Positions 28,064 to 38,189 of a stretch of 64,000 nucleotides of DNA are shown piece after piece. Position 1 is the first letter of the stretch. Every line of letters starts with the position of its first letter. Under the pieces are notes generated by a model. It saw nothing but the letters and a program-made list of their open reading frames with translations. It was not told where the DNA came from and ran no database searches. The DNA is from Paenibacillus sp. N3.4 (GTDB taxonomy: Bacteria > Bacillota > Bacilli > Paenibacillales > NBRC-103111): positions 1-64,000 of the forward strand of contig NZ_VRTT01000021.1 in assembly GCF_008017805.1 (NCBI RefSeq), given 5' to 3'. Both the position numbers and the translations under genes were made by a program.

Positions 28064-28903
28064 TTATCCGAATTCACGAATAGCTTTTCGGCTTTTTTCT
28101 AGATGGGTAACCGATTGATCATAACTGCGGCTTGCAACACCAAGATACAGAATATCAATTACATTTAACTGCGTAATCCTCGATGAAGTGGCTCCGCTGC
28201 GAATTTCATTCTCAGTCGAAGTGATCATAAGCGGAATGTCAGCATAGGAGCTCAACGTGTTAGTGCCCCATTTTGTAATACTGATCGTAGTTGCGTTGCA
28301 CTCTCTGGCATAATTCAAACAAGAAATAACTTGAGCCGTTTCACCCGAATACGAGATACCCACTGCTACATCGTTTTCCTGCAAGGATGTCGAAGATCCA
28401 ATTTGAAGATGAGGATCGGCGAACGAAAAGCTCATCCGACTGATTCGCAAAAATTTATATTGAGCATCCATTGCAATCAAATTTGAAGCGCCAATGCCAT
28501 AGAAAAATATGCGATTCGCATTCTGCAGCGCGTCAACCGCTTTGGAGATCATGGACACATCGAGAATTTTAACTGTATCCTTAATCGATTGTATATTGTT
28601 CGAGGATACACTGTTAATGATATTCTCTATAGAATCATCGGGTTGAATCTCTTTGTAATTAAATGCTTTATTTCCCTGCAGATCGCCGGCAACTTTCAGC
28701 TTCAATTCTTGAAACCCTGTTACGCTCATCGACTTGCATAAACGAATAATTGCAGCGGGACTACCTCCGCTCGCTTCAGCAAGCAGAGCAACGGACATCT
28801 GTACGGTCTGCTCCGGATGCTGTAATATATATTTAGCAATTTTCTTCTCAGATGGCGTAATGTCACCCAGTATTTCCCTTAACCGAACTAGGCCTCCATC
28901 CAT
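28064..28903 (-). CDS. MurR/RpiR-family transcriptional regulator
   Basis: The 279-residue protein starts at ATG 28903 after AAAGGAGA; the longer frame to 29026 has no ribosome site. Residues ~1-75 form the RpiR-type helix-turn-helix (ITPSEKKIAKYILQHPEQTV ... SPAAIIRLCKSMSVTGFQEL). Residues ~120-260 form a sugar-phosphate isomerase (SIS) sensor domain (ANRIFFYGIGASNLIAMDAQ; AVGISYSGETAQVI). Such regulators sense sugar phosphates; MurR senses MurNAc-6-phosphate, the MurQ substrate. It is the last gene of the muropeptide cluster, so it likely represses the cluster from the operator-like sites upstream of anmK. Confidence 0.8.
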   Translation of the reverse strand: MDGGLVRLREILGDITPSEKKIAKYILQHPEQTVQMSVALLAEASGGSPAAIIRLCKSMSVTGFQELKLKVAGDLQGNKAFNYKEIQPDDSIENIINSVSSNNIQSIKDTVKILDVSMISKAVDALQNANRIFFYGIGASNLIAMDAQYKFLRISRMSFSFADPHLQIGSSTSLQENDVAVGISYSGETAQVISCLNYARECNATTISITKWGTNTLSSYADIPLMITSTENEIRSGATSSRITQLNVIDILYLGVASRSYDQSVTHLEKSRKAIREFG

Positions 28904-29039
28904 CTCCGGCTCTCCTTTCCATTCCCTATTAATCACTCTATTATACCAACATTTCAATACGATCACTTGTTTTTCTAAAGACGTTCGTACAGAAAGTCCA
29001 CAGTTCGGGACGCATCTTCGGTCCAAAAAATACTGTCGC

Positions 29040-29543
29040 TCAAATCAACCTTTTTCCCATAATCAGCTCGTCAACGAAATGTCCGTCAACCTTGAAAACT
29101 TCCTTCTTTTTGCCTTCCAATTCAAAGCCCATTTTCATATACAAAGCAAAAGCATTTTGATTAGGCTCCATCAATCCGAGGCTAAGGCGGGTAATTCCTT
29201 TCGTCCGTGCCCACTCTTCCAATGCATCAAAAAGCTTCGTTCCGATTCGTTGCCCGGTAAACGCCTTCAGGATGCCGATCACAATGTACATACTGTGTTT
29301 GTTCCTATTGGCTTCTCCACCAACTGCGGTTAAATATCCAACTAGCTTTCCTTCCTTAGTCTCAGCAACAAAAATAACGGAATTTCCACTAGCAAGAATC
29401 TTAAAGATCCATTCCCGATGCTCTTCCTCTGTCGTCTTTCTTTCGCCTGCCTCAAACAGCATGAAGGAACTTTCGCCATCAATTGTTTTGCATAACTCAA
29501 GATGTGCGCCTGCATCACTTTCGGTGATTTGTCGAATGATCAT
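29040..29543 (-). CDS. GNAT-family N-acetyltransferase
   Basis: The 167-residue protein starts at ATG 29543 after GGGAGG. It has the GNAT fold with VGYLTAVGG and the acetyl-CoA loop region (YIVIGILKAFTGQRIGTKLF, then LFDALEEWARTKGITRLSLG) and ends in the NAFALYMKMGFELEG segment. The Q/RxxGxG/A motif reads QRIGTK, so binding is plausible. It lies inside the muropeptide cluster between the epimerase and the regulator. The acceptor may be an amino sugar or peptide, but nothing in the sequence shows which. Confidence 0.75.
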   Translation of the reverse strand: MIIRQITESDAGAHLELCKTIDGESSFMLFEAGERKTTEEEHREWIFKILASGNSVIFVAETKEGKLVGYLTAVGGEANRNKHSMYIVIGILKAFTGQRIGTKLFDALEEWARTKGITRLSLGLMEPNQNAFALYMKMGFELEGKKKEVFKVDGHFVDELIMGKRLI

Positions 29544-29581
29544 TTCTGAACCTCCCGCCTATTCGAGCAAAGATTAAAAAG

Positions 29582-30657
29582 TTATTCGTTTATGCCTGTA
29601 ATCCCTAGACCAGGCGATTCCAGCAAAAAAATATGAACACCATCGTAACGGATGCCTCCGATTACTGGGTCTTTAGACATCATCAGAGGAGAATCAAAAT
29701 CAACTCTCGTCACATTACTCATTGCAGCAGCAAAATGAGCTGCAGCCGTAATACCGATTCTCGTTTCAATCATACTTCCGACCATACATTCTACCCCACA
29801 AGCTTCTGCTAAACGATTAATAGTTATCGCCTTATGAATGCCTCCGGCTTTCATCAATTTAATGTTAATCAAATCGGCGCGCGCCTATTAAGGATACGGA
29901 ATGCGTCCTGAGGGCTACACACGCTTTCATCCGCCATTATCAATGTATCGACAGAGCGAGTCACCCGTTCAAGTCCTTCGATATCATCCGCATGTACAGG
30001 CTGTTCAACCAGCTCCAGGTCAAGACCTGCATCTTCCATCGTTCGAATCGCTTGAATCGCTTGCTTCGCTTTCCAACCTTGATTGGCATCAAGACGTAAT
30101 TTAATTCCCTTACCGACTCGATTACGAATTTCCTTCACACGCTCTATATCTTCAGTAATGTCACCAATGCCGACTTTAATTTTCAGAACGGTAAATCCGG
30201 ATTTAACATAGGCTTCTGCGTCTTCGCCCATTTCCTTCGGTGAATTCAAACTGACCGTATAGTCAGTTTGCAATTCATTTCTATAGCCGCCTAGAAAACG
30301 ATAGAGCGGCATACTGCATTGCTGCGTTGCCAAATCATAGAGCGCCATGTCCAAGGCGGCCTTAGCGCTTGAGTTTCGAACCGAACCACAGTGAAGCAGC
30401 GCAATGATGCGTTCCAGTTCCTGCGGCTCCATGCCGATGAGCTGAGGCTTCATCCAATTGATAAAAGCTTCGATCCCCTCGAGTTGTTCACCTGTTATAG
30501 CCAGCGTTGGTGGAGCTTCTCCCCATCCAACGCGGCCGCTTTCATCCGTTATTTTGACAACGATTGATACCGCGGTGTGAAGCGTGCGAAGCGCTGTCTT
30601 AAATGGTTTTCGTAGGGGAACGGCAATTCTTTGCGTTGAGATATCCACTATTTTCAT
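29582..30657 (-). CDS. Dipeptide (L-Ala-D/L-Glu) epimerase, frameshifted
   Basis: The start at ATG 30657 follows GAGGGAA; TTG 30663 is less likely. This enolase-superfamily protein has the catalytic Lys pair in VLKIKVG, metal ligands in RLDANQGW, ELVEQPV and MADES, and the second-half lysine in LINIKLMKAGG. A one-base deletion near 29875-29884 (GCGCGCGCC) splits it: the first frame ends NRRAPI at 29869-29871, the second continues ADLINIKLMKAGGIHKA to a normal end. Restored, it has ~358 residues, typical for AEE/YkfB. The enzyme converts L-Ala-D-Glu from murein peptides to L-Ala-L-Glu for degradation. It sits directly downstream of murQ. Confidence 0.8.
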
Positions 30658-30680
30658 AATCAATTCCCTCGTTCCACTGA

Positions 30681-31598
30681 CTAAGATTCGTTGTTGTCTT
30701 TATGATCGATAGACGGTCTGATCCGTCCATTATAAAGCTGCAACAGTGTCCTAGCTTGATCTGCATTTACAGATCGTTTATGCATCACAATCGCTACTTT
30801 GGGATCACCATTCGCCATCGCAACCAGCTTCTCCGAATGCTCGTAGGTGACTTCTGCCGCATCTGCAACGATACGTTTCACTCTTTCGCGCAACTTATAA
30901 TTCGTAGGCTGTACATTGACCATCAAATCGCCATAGACTTTGCCAAGACGAATCATAGAAGCGGTTGTCAGCATGTTCAGAACTAACTTCTGCGCAGTAC
31001 CTGCCTTCAGACGCGTGGAGCCGGAGATTATCTCTGGACCTACAACGACCGAAATCGGTACATCGGCAAGCTCATTCATTTCAGCATTGGCATTGCAAGA
31101 AACGGACACCGTAAAAGCATGCAACCGGCGCGCTTCGCTCATCGCACCCATGACATAAGGAGTACGTCCGCTTGCCGCAATACCTACAACAACATCACCT
31201 TCACGAACACCGTTCTTTCCGACATCTTCCACACCTTCATCGAAATAGTCCTCTGCGCCTTCAATTGCTTTCAACAACGCAGCCTCGCCTCCGGCAATTA
31301 CCCCTTGCACGAGGTCAGAATCCGTACCGAACGTTGGTGGACACTCCGAAGCATCCAGAACACCCAGCCTGCCGCTTGTTCCAGCCCCGAAGTAAAATAA
31401 CCGGCCACCTTTTTCTAGTGAGCCTGTAATCAGATCAACCGCTTTTGCAACAAATGCCAACTGCTCGTTCACCGCATCCGCGACCTTGCGATCCTCTTGA
31501 TTCATCCTTCTTACAATCTCAAAGCTATCCCATGTATCAAGCGGCATTGCTTCTCCGCTTCTTCGCTCTGTTGTCAAATCTTTCAGTTCATTAGACAT
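30681..31598 (-). CDS. murQ: N-acetylmuramic acid 6-phosphate etherase MurQ
   Basis: The 305-residue protein has the MurQ signature GAGTSGRLGVLDASECPPTF near residue 70, the SIS-domain body (VVGIAASGRTPYVMGAMSEA) and LKAGTAQKLVLNMLTT. MurQ cleaves the lactyl ether of MurNAc-6-phosphate to give GlcNAc-6-phosphate and D-lactate, in the cytosol. The substrate would come from AnmK at the head of the same cluster. Length and motifs are normal and the start has GGAAAGGAA upstream. Confidence 0.93.
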   Translation of the reverse strand: MSNELKDLTTERRSGEAMPLDTWDSFEIVRRMNQEDRKVADAVNEQLAFVAKAVDLITGSLEKGGRLFYFGAGTSGRLGVLDASECPPTFGTDSDLVQGVIAGGEAALLKAIEGAEDYFDEGVEDVGKNGVREGDVVVGIAASGRTPYVMGAMSEARRLHAFTVSVSCNANAEMNELADVPISVVVGPEIISGSTRLKAGTAQKLVLNMLTTASMIRLGKVYGDLMVNVQPTNYKLRERVKRIVADAAEVTYEHSEKLVAMANGDPKVAIVMHKRSVNADQARTLLQLYNGRIRPSIDHKDNNES

Positions 31599-31622
31599 AT
31601 GTTTTAATTCCTTTCCTTCGGC

Positions 31623-32591
31623 TTAAGGATGCAATAAGTGGCAAGCTGCCATGCGCCCATCACTCAACGGCCTCAGCGTCGGTTCGATCGTTTTGCATGC
31701 TTCAATCGCGTAAGGACATCTCGTGTGAAACGTGCAGCCCGATGGAGGATTGGACGGACTCGGAACATCGCCTTCCAGCAAAATCCGTTCTTTTTTTGCT
31801 TCAGGATCCGGTACAGGCACAGAAGACAGTAACGCTTTCGTATAAGGATGCTGCGGATTCGAGTAAAGCGCGTTTTTATCGGCAATTTCAACGATTTTGC
31901 CTAGATACATGACTGCCACGCGATCTGAAATATGACGGACTACACTTAAATCATGGGATATAAACATATATGTCAGCTTGAACTCTTCTTTTAAATCCTG
32001 CATCAAGTTCAGAATTTGCGCTTGTACGGAAACGTCCAATGCGGAAACCGGCTCATCGGCGATAATCAGCTTTGGCTGCAGAATCAACGCGCGCGCAATC
32101 CCAATACGCTGACGTTGCCCGCCAGAAAATTCATGCGGATAGCGATTCAAATGCTGTTTGGACAGGCCAACGATATCCATCATTCGCTGCACTTTTTGCC
32201 TGCGCTCGATTTTATCACCGATGCGATGCACCTCTAGTGGAACCATCATAATGTCTTCAACTGTACTCCGCGGGTTTAGAGAAGCATATGGATCTTGGAA
32301 AACGAACTGCATATCTCTCTTAACAGCACGCAGACTTTTATTGTCCATCTCCAAAATATTGTTGCCTTCGAAGTAGACAGATCCTGCTGAAGGCTCGATA
32401 AGTCGAAGTACACAACGGCCCAATGTAGACTTGCCGCAGCCCGATTCACCGACAATACTCACCACTTCGCCATTATACAAAGTCAAATCGATACCATTCA
32501 CGGCTCGAACTGTTTTTTTTGCTCCCCAGAGCCCTTTTTTGTTAACGTAGTGCTTAGTTAGGCCTTTGACTTCAAGCAAAGTTTCGCTCAT
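31623..32591 (-). CDS. oppF: Oligopeptide ABC transporter ATP-binding protein (OppF/DppF type)
   Basis: The true start is ATG 32591 ([15 protein letters not shown]) behind AAGGAGG; the longer frame is the end of the upstream gene. The ~322-residue ATPase has Walker [10 protein letters not shown], signature LSGGQRQRIGIARAL, Walker B LIIADEPVSALD, and the cysteine-containing C-terminal peptide-transporter motif (SGCTFHTRCPYAIEACK). It pairs with the OppD-like ATPase, whose end overlaps this start. In this operon the imported substrate is probably murein peptides or muropeptides. Confidence 0.9.
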   Translation of the reverse strand: MSETLLEVKGLTKHYVNKKGLWGAKKTVRAVNGIDLTLYNGEVVSIVGESGCGKSTLGRCVLRLIEPSAGSVYFEGNNILEMDNKSLRAVKRDMQFVFQDPYASLNPRSTVEDIMMVPLEVHRIGDKIERRQKVQRMMDIVGLSKQHLNRYPHEFSGGQRQRIGIARALILQPKLIIADEPVSALDVSVQAQILNLMQDLKEEFKLTYMFISHDLSVVRHISDRVAVMYLGKIVEIADKNALYSNPQHPYTKALLSSVPVPDPEAKKERILLEGDVPSPSNPPSGCTFHTRCPYAIEACKTIEPTLRPLSDGRMAACHLLHP

Positions 32592-33569
32592 ACTGTCCCT
32601 CCTTTTCGGCAAAAAGCCAGCAACGGCTACGATGATGACTATCCGTTTCAATAAGCGGTGGTTTCACAGAGCATTTCTCCGAGGCATGCGCGCAGCGCGG
32701 AGCGAATCGACATCCTTCGGGCATTTCACCCGCCGGCGCACGGAACCCGGAATCGGTTCTAGACGTTCTTTCGTCTCGGAGGCGCTCGGAATGGATTTCA
32801 TCAGGCCTATCGTATATGGATGCTGAGGATTTTTGAAAAGCGTACGAACATCCGCCTCTTCAACAATCTCACCTGCGTACATGACAACCACGCGATCGCA
32901 TATTTCCGCTACAACGCCGAGATCATGTGTAATTAACATGAACGAAGTACCATACTTTTTGCTGATCGATTTCATCAAATCGATAATCTGTGCCTGAATG
33001 GTGACGTCAAGCGCTGTCGTAGGCTCATCGGCGATAATCAATTTCGGCGTGCAAGCCATCGCAATAGCGATCATCACCCGCTGCCGCATACCTCCAGACA
33101 GCTCGTGAGGATACGCGTAATACACTTCATCCGGCCTTGAGATGCCTACAACCGTCAGTAGTTCGATCGCTTTGGCCTTCAATTCCCGGTTTGGCATTTT
33201 ACCGTGGCGGATAAGAGGCTCCGTGATTTGCTTGCCAATGGAGTGGAGCGGATTGAGCGATGTCATCGGCTCTTGAAAAATCATCGAAATCTGATTGCCT
33301 CTAATTTTTGTCATTTCTTTTTGAGAAAGTTTGGCAAGATCGGTTCCATCGAAACGGATCGTTCCTCTCAAGACTGCATTACTCGCAAGCAATCGAAGCA
33401 CAGAAAGGCTGGTAACGCTCTTGCCGCACCCAGACTCACCGACTACTCCTACAATTTCACCTTTATTCAAAGTCAAACTAATCCCGTTTACGATGTCTAC
33501 TGTGTGATTACGTTTCTTAAAGCCTACATACAAATCTTGTATTTCCAGTAAAGAGGTGGTTGGTGTCAT
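32572..33569 (-). CDS. oppD: Oligopeptide ABC transporter ATP-binding protein (OppD/DppD type), frameshifted near its end
   Basis: The start at ATG 33569 follows AAAGGAGG. The ATPase core is intact: Walker [10 protein letters not shown], signature [15 protein letters not shown], Walker [14 protein letters not shown] one-base deletion near 32729-32740 diverts the frame after EPIPGSV to a premature stop at 32664. In the correct frame the usual tail follows ([20 protein letters not shown], then CCWLF-like [16 protein letters not shown]) and stops at 32572, overlapping the oppF start by 20 bp. That overlap is normal for these pairs and supports the restored end. It drives peptide uptake with OppF. 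Confidence 0.85.
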
Positions 33570-33598
33570 TAGCCACTCCTCCTTTCATTGGTTTCTAA

Positions 33599-34774
33599 TC
33601 AATTGGTGTGTGATGAAAATAATGCATGACGGAGCGCTGCCCGCCATTCAATCATTCCTTCCTTCACGACGGGATGAATGCGGTTAGTTAGGACGATCAC
33701 TGTAATATCCATTCGATCATGTCGGTAGATGGATGTTCCAGTAAATCCTGTATGTCCGTAAAGCTCATTCGCATAAAGTTCCCAGCCAAGCCCTCGTTTT
33801 AATGTCCCGCTTTCTGCATGACAGCGAACCGCGCTTTGGCATAATGGTTCCATAATGAGGGATTGCTCCCTCCACATCTTCATATAGCGTTCCAAATCCC
33901 ATATCGTACTGAATAATCCGGCATGACCACTGATGCCTTGCATTCCATAATAGCAATTCGCATCATGCACTTCCGCGCAAATCGGCTCTAGGCGCCAGTT
34001 AAGCCCACTCAGCTGCTCACGGCAAAGACCAAACGATCCTTCCGGCAGCATGCCGCTCTCCAGTTTATCCATGTACGTAAGCGCCATGCCTCGTTCAAAC
34101 TCATTACCCAACTCCGTTGGCGCCACACTGGCACTATAAATCTCCTCTGTATCGCGAGGTCGGAACCAAGCTGTCTTCATACTTAGCGGATCGAAAACAA
34201 GACTCTGCGCAATATGATCAAGACGTTCTCCCCAGATGCGTTCAAGCACCCAACCTAACAGCATAAAGCCTAGATCGCTGTAGATTACTGCCTCACCCGG
34301 CTCTCGCTCAAGCGGTTCTACGGTAATCGCCTGCAAATATTCCTCTTTGCTTCGCAGAATTGCAAAATACGGGCGCCAAGCAGGCAAGCCCGATGTATGC
34401 GTAAGCAGATGATGAATGGTAATTTCTCGTTTTCGGATCGCATCAAAGCCACTGATTAATTCAGGCAAATACGTTGTAACACAATCATCAAGCCGCAGTC
34501 TGCCTTCCTGAACGGTTAGCAATATGCATGGCAGCGTAACCGCCACTTTCGTGAGTGATGCTAAATCGAACAACGTATCCGAGCGAAAAATCTCGCTTGG
34601 CTTGCCCGTAAGTGTCGCTGGGCTTAATATTCCGCAAGTAAGCACGTTCACCGCACCTTCTTGGATCAAGCAAGCAACTCCCCCAGGAAAGATCCCCTGC
34701 TGAACACCTGATTCCATTAAGGATGCCAACGTTTGTTCTCGAACTGTTGTAGGAACTTTCTCCCATTTCACCAT
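33599..34774 (-). CDS. Serine hydrolase of the beta-lactamase family (AmiE-like)
   Basis: This 391-residue cytosolic-looking protein (no signal peptide) has the SxxK nucleophile motif in LFDLASLTKVAV near residue 74, a Tyr motif in VIYSDLGFM, and a late GHTGFTG box. It belongs to Pfam beta-lactamase/class C-like hydrolases. B. subtilis AmiE (YbbE), an N-acetylmuramyl-L-alanine amidase of the muropeptide pathway, is of this family, so removal of the peptide from MurNAc is a reasonable role here. Location between the transporter genes supports it. A D-aminopeptidase or esterase is an alternative. Confidence 0.75.
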   Translation of the reverse strand: MVKWEKVPTTVREQTLASLMESGVQQGIFPGGVACLIQEGAVNVLTCGILSPATLTGKPSEIFRSDTLFDLASLTKVAVTLPCILLTVQEGRLRLDDCVTTYLPELISGFDAIRKREITIHHLLTHTSGLPAWRPYFAILRSKEEYLQAITVEPLEREPGEAVIYSDLGFMLLGWVLERIWGERLDHIAQSLVFDPLSMKTAWFRPRDTEEIYSASVAPTELGNEFERGMALTYMDKLESGMLPEGSFGLCREQLSGLNWRLEPICAEVHDANCYYGMQGISGHAGLFSTIWDLERYMKMWREQSLIMEPLCQSAVRCHAESGTLKRGLGWELYANELYGHTGFTGTSIYRHDRMDITVIVLTNRIHPVVKEGMIEWRAALRHALFSSHTN

Positions 34775-34776
34775 CG

Positions 34777-35610
34777 TTACCTACCCTGATGCCTTGGATC
34801 CAGCAGATCTCTTATCGCATCTCCGAATAAATTAAATGCCAGAATCGTAGCTGTCATCACAGCCACAGGCCAAACGATCATCCAAGGAGCAAGCTCCATG
34901 TATCTTCTCGCTTCTGATATCATGCCTCCCCATGAAGGGTTTGGCGGCTGAATGCCGAGGCCCAAAAAGCTGAGCGCCGATTCCGTAAGAATAGCTCCAG
35001 AAATCGCCATAGTCGCTTGTACAATAAGCGGTGCGTTAATATTGGGCAAAATGTCTTTAGACAAAATACGCCAAGTACTAGCTCCTATTGCTACAGAGCT
35101 TTCCACATACTCCAAATGCTTGACGGAAAGAACCGCGCCTCGCACCGTCCGTGTAAATACCGGCACATTTACGATGGCAATAGCTAATATCGTTTTGGAA
35201 GTTCCCGGACCGAAGGTCGCGACAATGGCCAGCGCAAGCAAAATTTCCGGAAAAGCAAAGAATACGTCCATACACCGCATAATTATTGAATCGATCCTCT
35301 TGCCGAAGAAGCCTGCAACAAGCCCCAAAAGCGTACCGACTACGGCGCTTAACGCTACTGAAGAAATTCCTACCCAAATCGAAACGCGCGCACCATAAAG
35401 CACTCGACTGAAAATGTCTCGTCCAAACTGGTCTGTCCCCATGATATGCCCGTTGCCGCTACCAATAAGCTGACTTTCATTTGCCATAACAGTAGGTCCG
35501 AACTTGACTAGGAACGGAGCAAATAGCGCACCGAGACAAATCAGCAGTAAAAAGGCAGAAGTTACAATGGCCGTCTTGTTCTGAAAAAATCTGCGTCTGA
35601 ATGTATGCAT
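34777..35610 (-). CDS. oppC: Oligopeptide ABC transporter permease (OppC/DppC type)
   Basis: The 277-residue permease has an N-terminal cytosolic stretch and first helix (FLLLICLGALFAPFLVKFG), the OppC_N region, then a binding-protein-dependent permease domain with the EAA loop (SVAIGASTWRILSKDILPNI) and the usual DALDPR-like end (DAIRDLLDPRHQGR). It forms the membrane channel with OppB. The 2-bp gap to the serine hydrolase and 16-bp gap from oppB indicate one transcript. Confidence 0.9.
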   Translation of the reverse strand: MHTFRRRFFQNKTAIVTSAFLLLICLGALFAPFLVKFGPTVMANESQLIGSGNGHIMGTDQFGRDIFSRVLYGARVSIWVGISSVALSAVVGTLLGLVAGFFGKRIDSIIMRCMDVFFAFPEILLALAIVATFGPGTSKTILAIAIVNVPVFTRTVRGAVLSVKHLEYVESSVAIGASTWRILSKDILPNINAPLIVQATMAISGAILTESALSFLGLGIQPPNPSWGGMISEARRYMELAPWMIVWPVAVMTATILAFNLFGDAIRDLLDPRHQGR

Positions 35611-35626
35611 GTATGAATCCCCTTTT

Positions 35627-36568
35627 CTAATACTTGATACGAGGATCTATTTTCGAATAAATAATGTCCACGAGTAAATTAACGGATACGAAGATAACAG
35701 AGACAAACAGCACGCCGCCTTGCACAACTGGGTAATCGCGATGGTAAATGCCATCCAAAATATATTGTCCTAACCCAGGAATCGAGAACAGTTGCTCAAT
35801 GATCACCGAGCCACCAAGTAAATATCCGAACTGCATGCCAGCCAGAGTCAGAATTGGAATCGATGAATTGCGGAATGCGTGATGAATTAACACTTGTCTG
35901 TTTGTATTGCCTTTAGCCCGAGCTGTGCGAATAAAATCCCGGTCCAGCGTCTCCATAAATGCGGAGCGCGTCATGCGCATTAAACCTCCTGCCAGTACGA
36001 CACCGACAGTAATCGAAGGCAGAATTAGCTTTTTGAACCAGCCTGCCGGATCATCCCACAAGCTCACAAATCCAAGCGGAGGAAACCAATTAAATCCAAG
36101 TGACATGACTAACAAGAGCAGTGTGCCAATCGCAAAACTCGGTACAGAAATGCCCAGCATGGAGATGCTTCGAGCAATGATATCCACTGGCTTATTCGCT
36201 TTAACCGCGGACAGCATACCGACCGGGATCGCTATTATCCAAGAAATCAGAATTGATACCACAGTAAGCTGTAAAGTGACGTTGAATCTTTTGAGCAGTT
36301 CAGGTAAAATATTGCCTCCGCTGCGTACCGATACGCCAAAATCACCATGCAGAACGCCGCCAATCCATTTTAGATACTGCATAATAAGCGGCTGATCAAG
36401 CCCTAGCTGAAGCGTGAGTGCTTTAATCGATTCTTCAGTTGCCTCCGTTCCTAGAATAACTAGAACAGGATTACCGGGCACAAGATGAAGAATAAGAAAT
36501 ACAAGAACGGAAATACCGAACAAAATGGGAACAAGACTGATCATGCGTTGTAAGATATAACGTCCCAA
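35627..36568 (-). CDS. oppB: Oligopeptide ABC transporter permease (OppB/DppB type)
   Basis: The 313-residue permease opens with MGRYILQRMISLVPILFGIS, typical for DppB/OppB. It has the conserved HLVPGNPV near residue 29, the EAA loop (FIRTARAKGNTNRQVLIHHA) and six predicted membrane segments. The end reads VDIIYSKIDPRIKY. It is separated from the upstream binding-protein gene by a hairpin terminator at 36585-36612, so its expression may be lower than that of the binding protein. Confidence 0.9.
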   Translation of the reverse strand: MGRYILQRMISLVPILFGISVLVFLILHLVPGNPVLVILGTEATEESIKALTLQLGLDQPLIMQYLKWIGGVLHGDFGVSVRSGGNILPELLKRFNVTLQLTVVSILISWIIAIPVGMLSAVKANKPVDIIARSISMLGISVPSFAIGTLLLLVMSLGFNWFPPLGFVSLWDDPAGWFKKLILPSITVGVVLAGGLMRMTRSAFMETLDRDFIRTARAKGNTNRQVLIHHAFRNSSIPILTLAGMQFGYLLGGSVIIEQLFSIPGLGQYILDGIYHRDYPVVQGGVLFVSVIFVSVNLLVDIIYSKIDPRIKY

Positions 36569-36584
36569 AATGTACCCCCCTTAT

Positions 36585-36612
36585 GAAAAAAAGGCGGCGT
36601 TGACAGCCGCCC
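36585..36612 (-). terminator. Intercistronic terminator/attenuator after the binding-protein gene
   Basis: On the minus strand: GGCGGC, 7-nt loop, GCCGCC, then eight T's. It sits 13 bp after the binding-protein stop and 17 bp before oppB. Partial termination would keep the binding protein in excess over the permease, a known pattern in ABC operons. Confidence 0.7.
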
Positions 36613-36624
36613 ATTTTTCAAATA

Positions 36625-38163
36625 CTATTTGCCAGAAACAGAAGCTTGAATGATTGCATATTGCTCGCCTGCTGCGGTCGGATTGAATCCTTGAACACGA
36701 TTGCTAACCGCATAGAAAATTTTCGGAGAAGCAAGGAACACGTTTGGCGCATCTTGGACTACCATTTTTTGAGCCTGATTATAAATCTCTTTTCGTTGTT
36801 TATCATCTGTTGTTTCGAGCGCTTTCTGAACGAGAGCGTCATACTCTTTATTGGAATAATTCCATACGTTTGCGCTGCCGTCAGTTGCAAAGAAGAAACG
36901 AAGCGCACGGTCTGGATTTGTGCCTGAAGAGTTACGTCCAACCATCGTTACCATATCTTTTGACTTCCATTTCGCGATATAAGCCGCTTCTTCCATTTTG
37001 TTAATTGTTACTTTAATACCGATTTGCTGCAGCTGTTGCTGAATAACTTGAGATAAGTCAACCAGATCTTGATACATAGCCTCGGTATCGATGGCTGTTT
37101 CAAAGCCGTTCTCGTAACCAGCTTCTTTCAGAAGCTGTTTGGCTTTATCGATGTTTTTCGTGTAAGCCGGGAATTCACTGACAGGAAGTGCATACGCTTT
37201 CAAAGCCGGTGAAATCGGTCCGCTCGGAACACCTTGAGCTTTGTATACCGTATTGGCGATCTCATTACGATCCATAGCGTAAGAAATAGCTTGGCGCACT
37301 CGCGGATCGTCAAAAGGTTTCTTCTTCACGTTCATTCCGAAGTAACCGTATTCACCCGACAAGTAGTTGATCACTTTTACGCTTTTTGCACTCTCGAGAA
37401 GCTTTGCCGATTCATTCGAAACCATGGAAATATCGACCGATCCCGAACGAAGTGCTGCAAGACGCTCGGACTCATCTTTCATGAGTTGAAACTTGATGGA
37501 ATCTACTTTTGGTTGAGCGCTGTTAAAATAATTCGGATTTTTCTTAAGCAGCACATACTGTCCATTTTCCATTTTCTCCAGCATGAACGGACCCGTACCT
37601 ACCGCTTCCTTATTTAAGTCAGTCACTTCTTTAGGAACAATAGATGCAAATACGCTGGATGCATTAGCTAGGAATGCCGTATCCGGTGTTTTGAATTTGA
37701 AGACAACCGTGTTTTTATCTGGTGTCTCAATGGATGCGATACTACTAAAGGAAGACTTAGAAAGCGCTCCTGTACTTGGATTAAGAATTCTTTCATACGT
37801 ATATTTCACATCATCCGAGGTCATTTCACGACCGTTATGGAATTTCACTCCAGGATGCAGGTTCATCGTCAGCACTTTACCATCTGGTGAGAATCCCCAT
37901 TTGTCTGCAAGTCCTGGCTTCACGGTAAAGTCGCCATCCATCGTTGTAAGAGAATCGTAAATGAGCGAATAAATACGCTTACTAGATGCAGCAGGCACTT
38001 TATTGGGATCTAGTCCGACTGGCTCTTGCTCAGCGGCAACGATAAGTTGTGTTGGACCTGCCGCCTTACCTTCTACTTTCGCGCTTTCTTGGGATTTGCT
38101 CGAGCAAGCCGTAAATACCATTGAAATAGCAAGGATAAGTGTAAAAATTGCACTTTTCTTCAT
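36625..38163 (-). CDS. Peptide-binding lipoprotein of the ABC transporter (SBP family 5)
   Basis: The 512-residue protein starts at ATG 38163 after AGGAGG. It has a lipoprotein signal with lipobox VFTAC (Cys 20) and the family-5 solute-binding signature from ~80 (DGKVLTMNLHPGVKFHNGRE, DDVKYTYERILNP). The FDDPRVRQAISYAMDR segment is also typical. It captures the substrate outside the membrane and delivers it to OppB/OppC. Given murQ, anmK and the epimerase in the cluster, muropeptides or murein peptides are the probable ligand, which is inference. Confidence 0.88.
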   Translation of the reverse strand: MKKSAIFTLILAISMVFTACSSKSQESAKVEGKAAGPTQLIVAAEQEPVGLDPNKVPAASSKRIYSLIYDSLTTMDGDFTVKPGLADKWGFSPDGKVLTMNLHPGVKFHNGREMTSDDVKYTYERILNPSTGALSKSSFSSIASIETPDKNTVVFKFKTPDTAFLANASSVFASIVPKEVTDLNKEAVGTGPFMLEKMENGQYVLLKKNPNYFNSAQPKVDSIKFQLMKDESERLAALRSGSVDISMVSNESAKLLESAKSVKVINYLSGEYGYFGMNVKKKPFDDPRVRQAISYAMDRNEIANTVYKAQGVPSGPISPALKAYALPVSEFPAYTKNIDKAKQLLKEAGYENGFETAIDTEAMYQDLVDLSQVIQQQLQQIGIKVTINKMEEAAYIAKWKSKDMVTMVGRNSSGTNPDRALRFFFATDGSANVWNYSNKEYDALVQKALETTDDKQRKEIYNQAQKMVVQDAPNVFLASPKIFYAVSNRVQGFNPTAAGEQYAIIQASVSGK

Positions 38164-38189
38164 TTTGACCCTCCTGGTAAATAGTAATG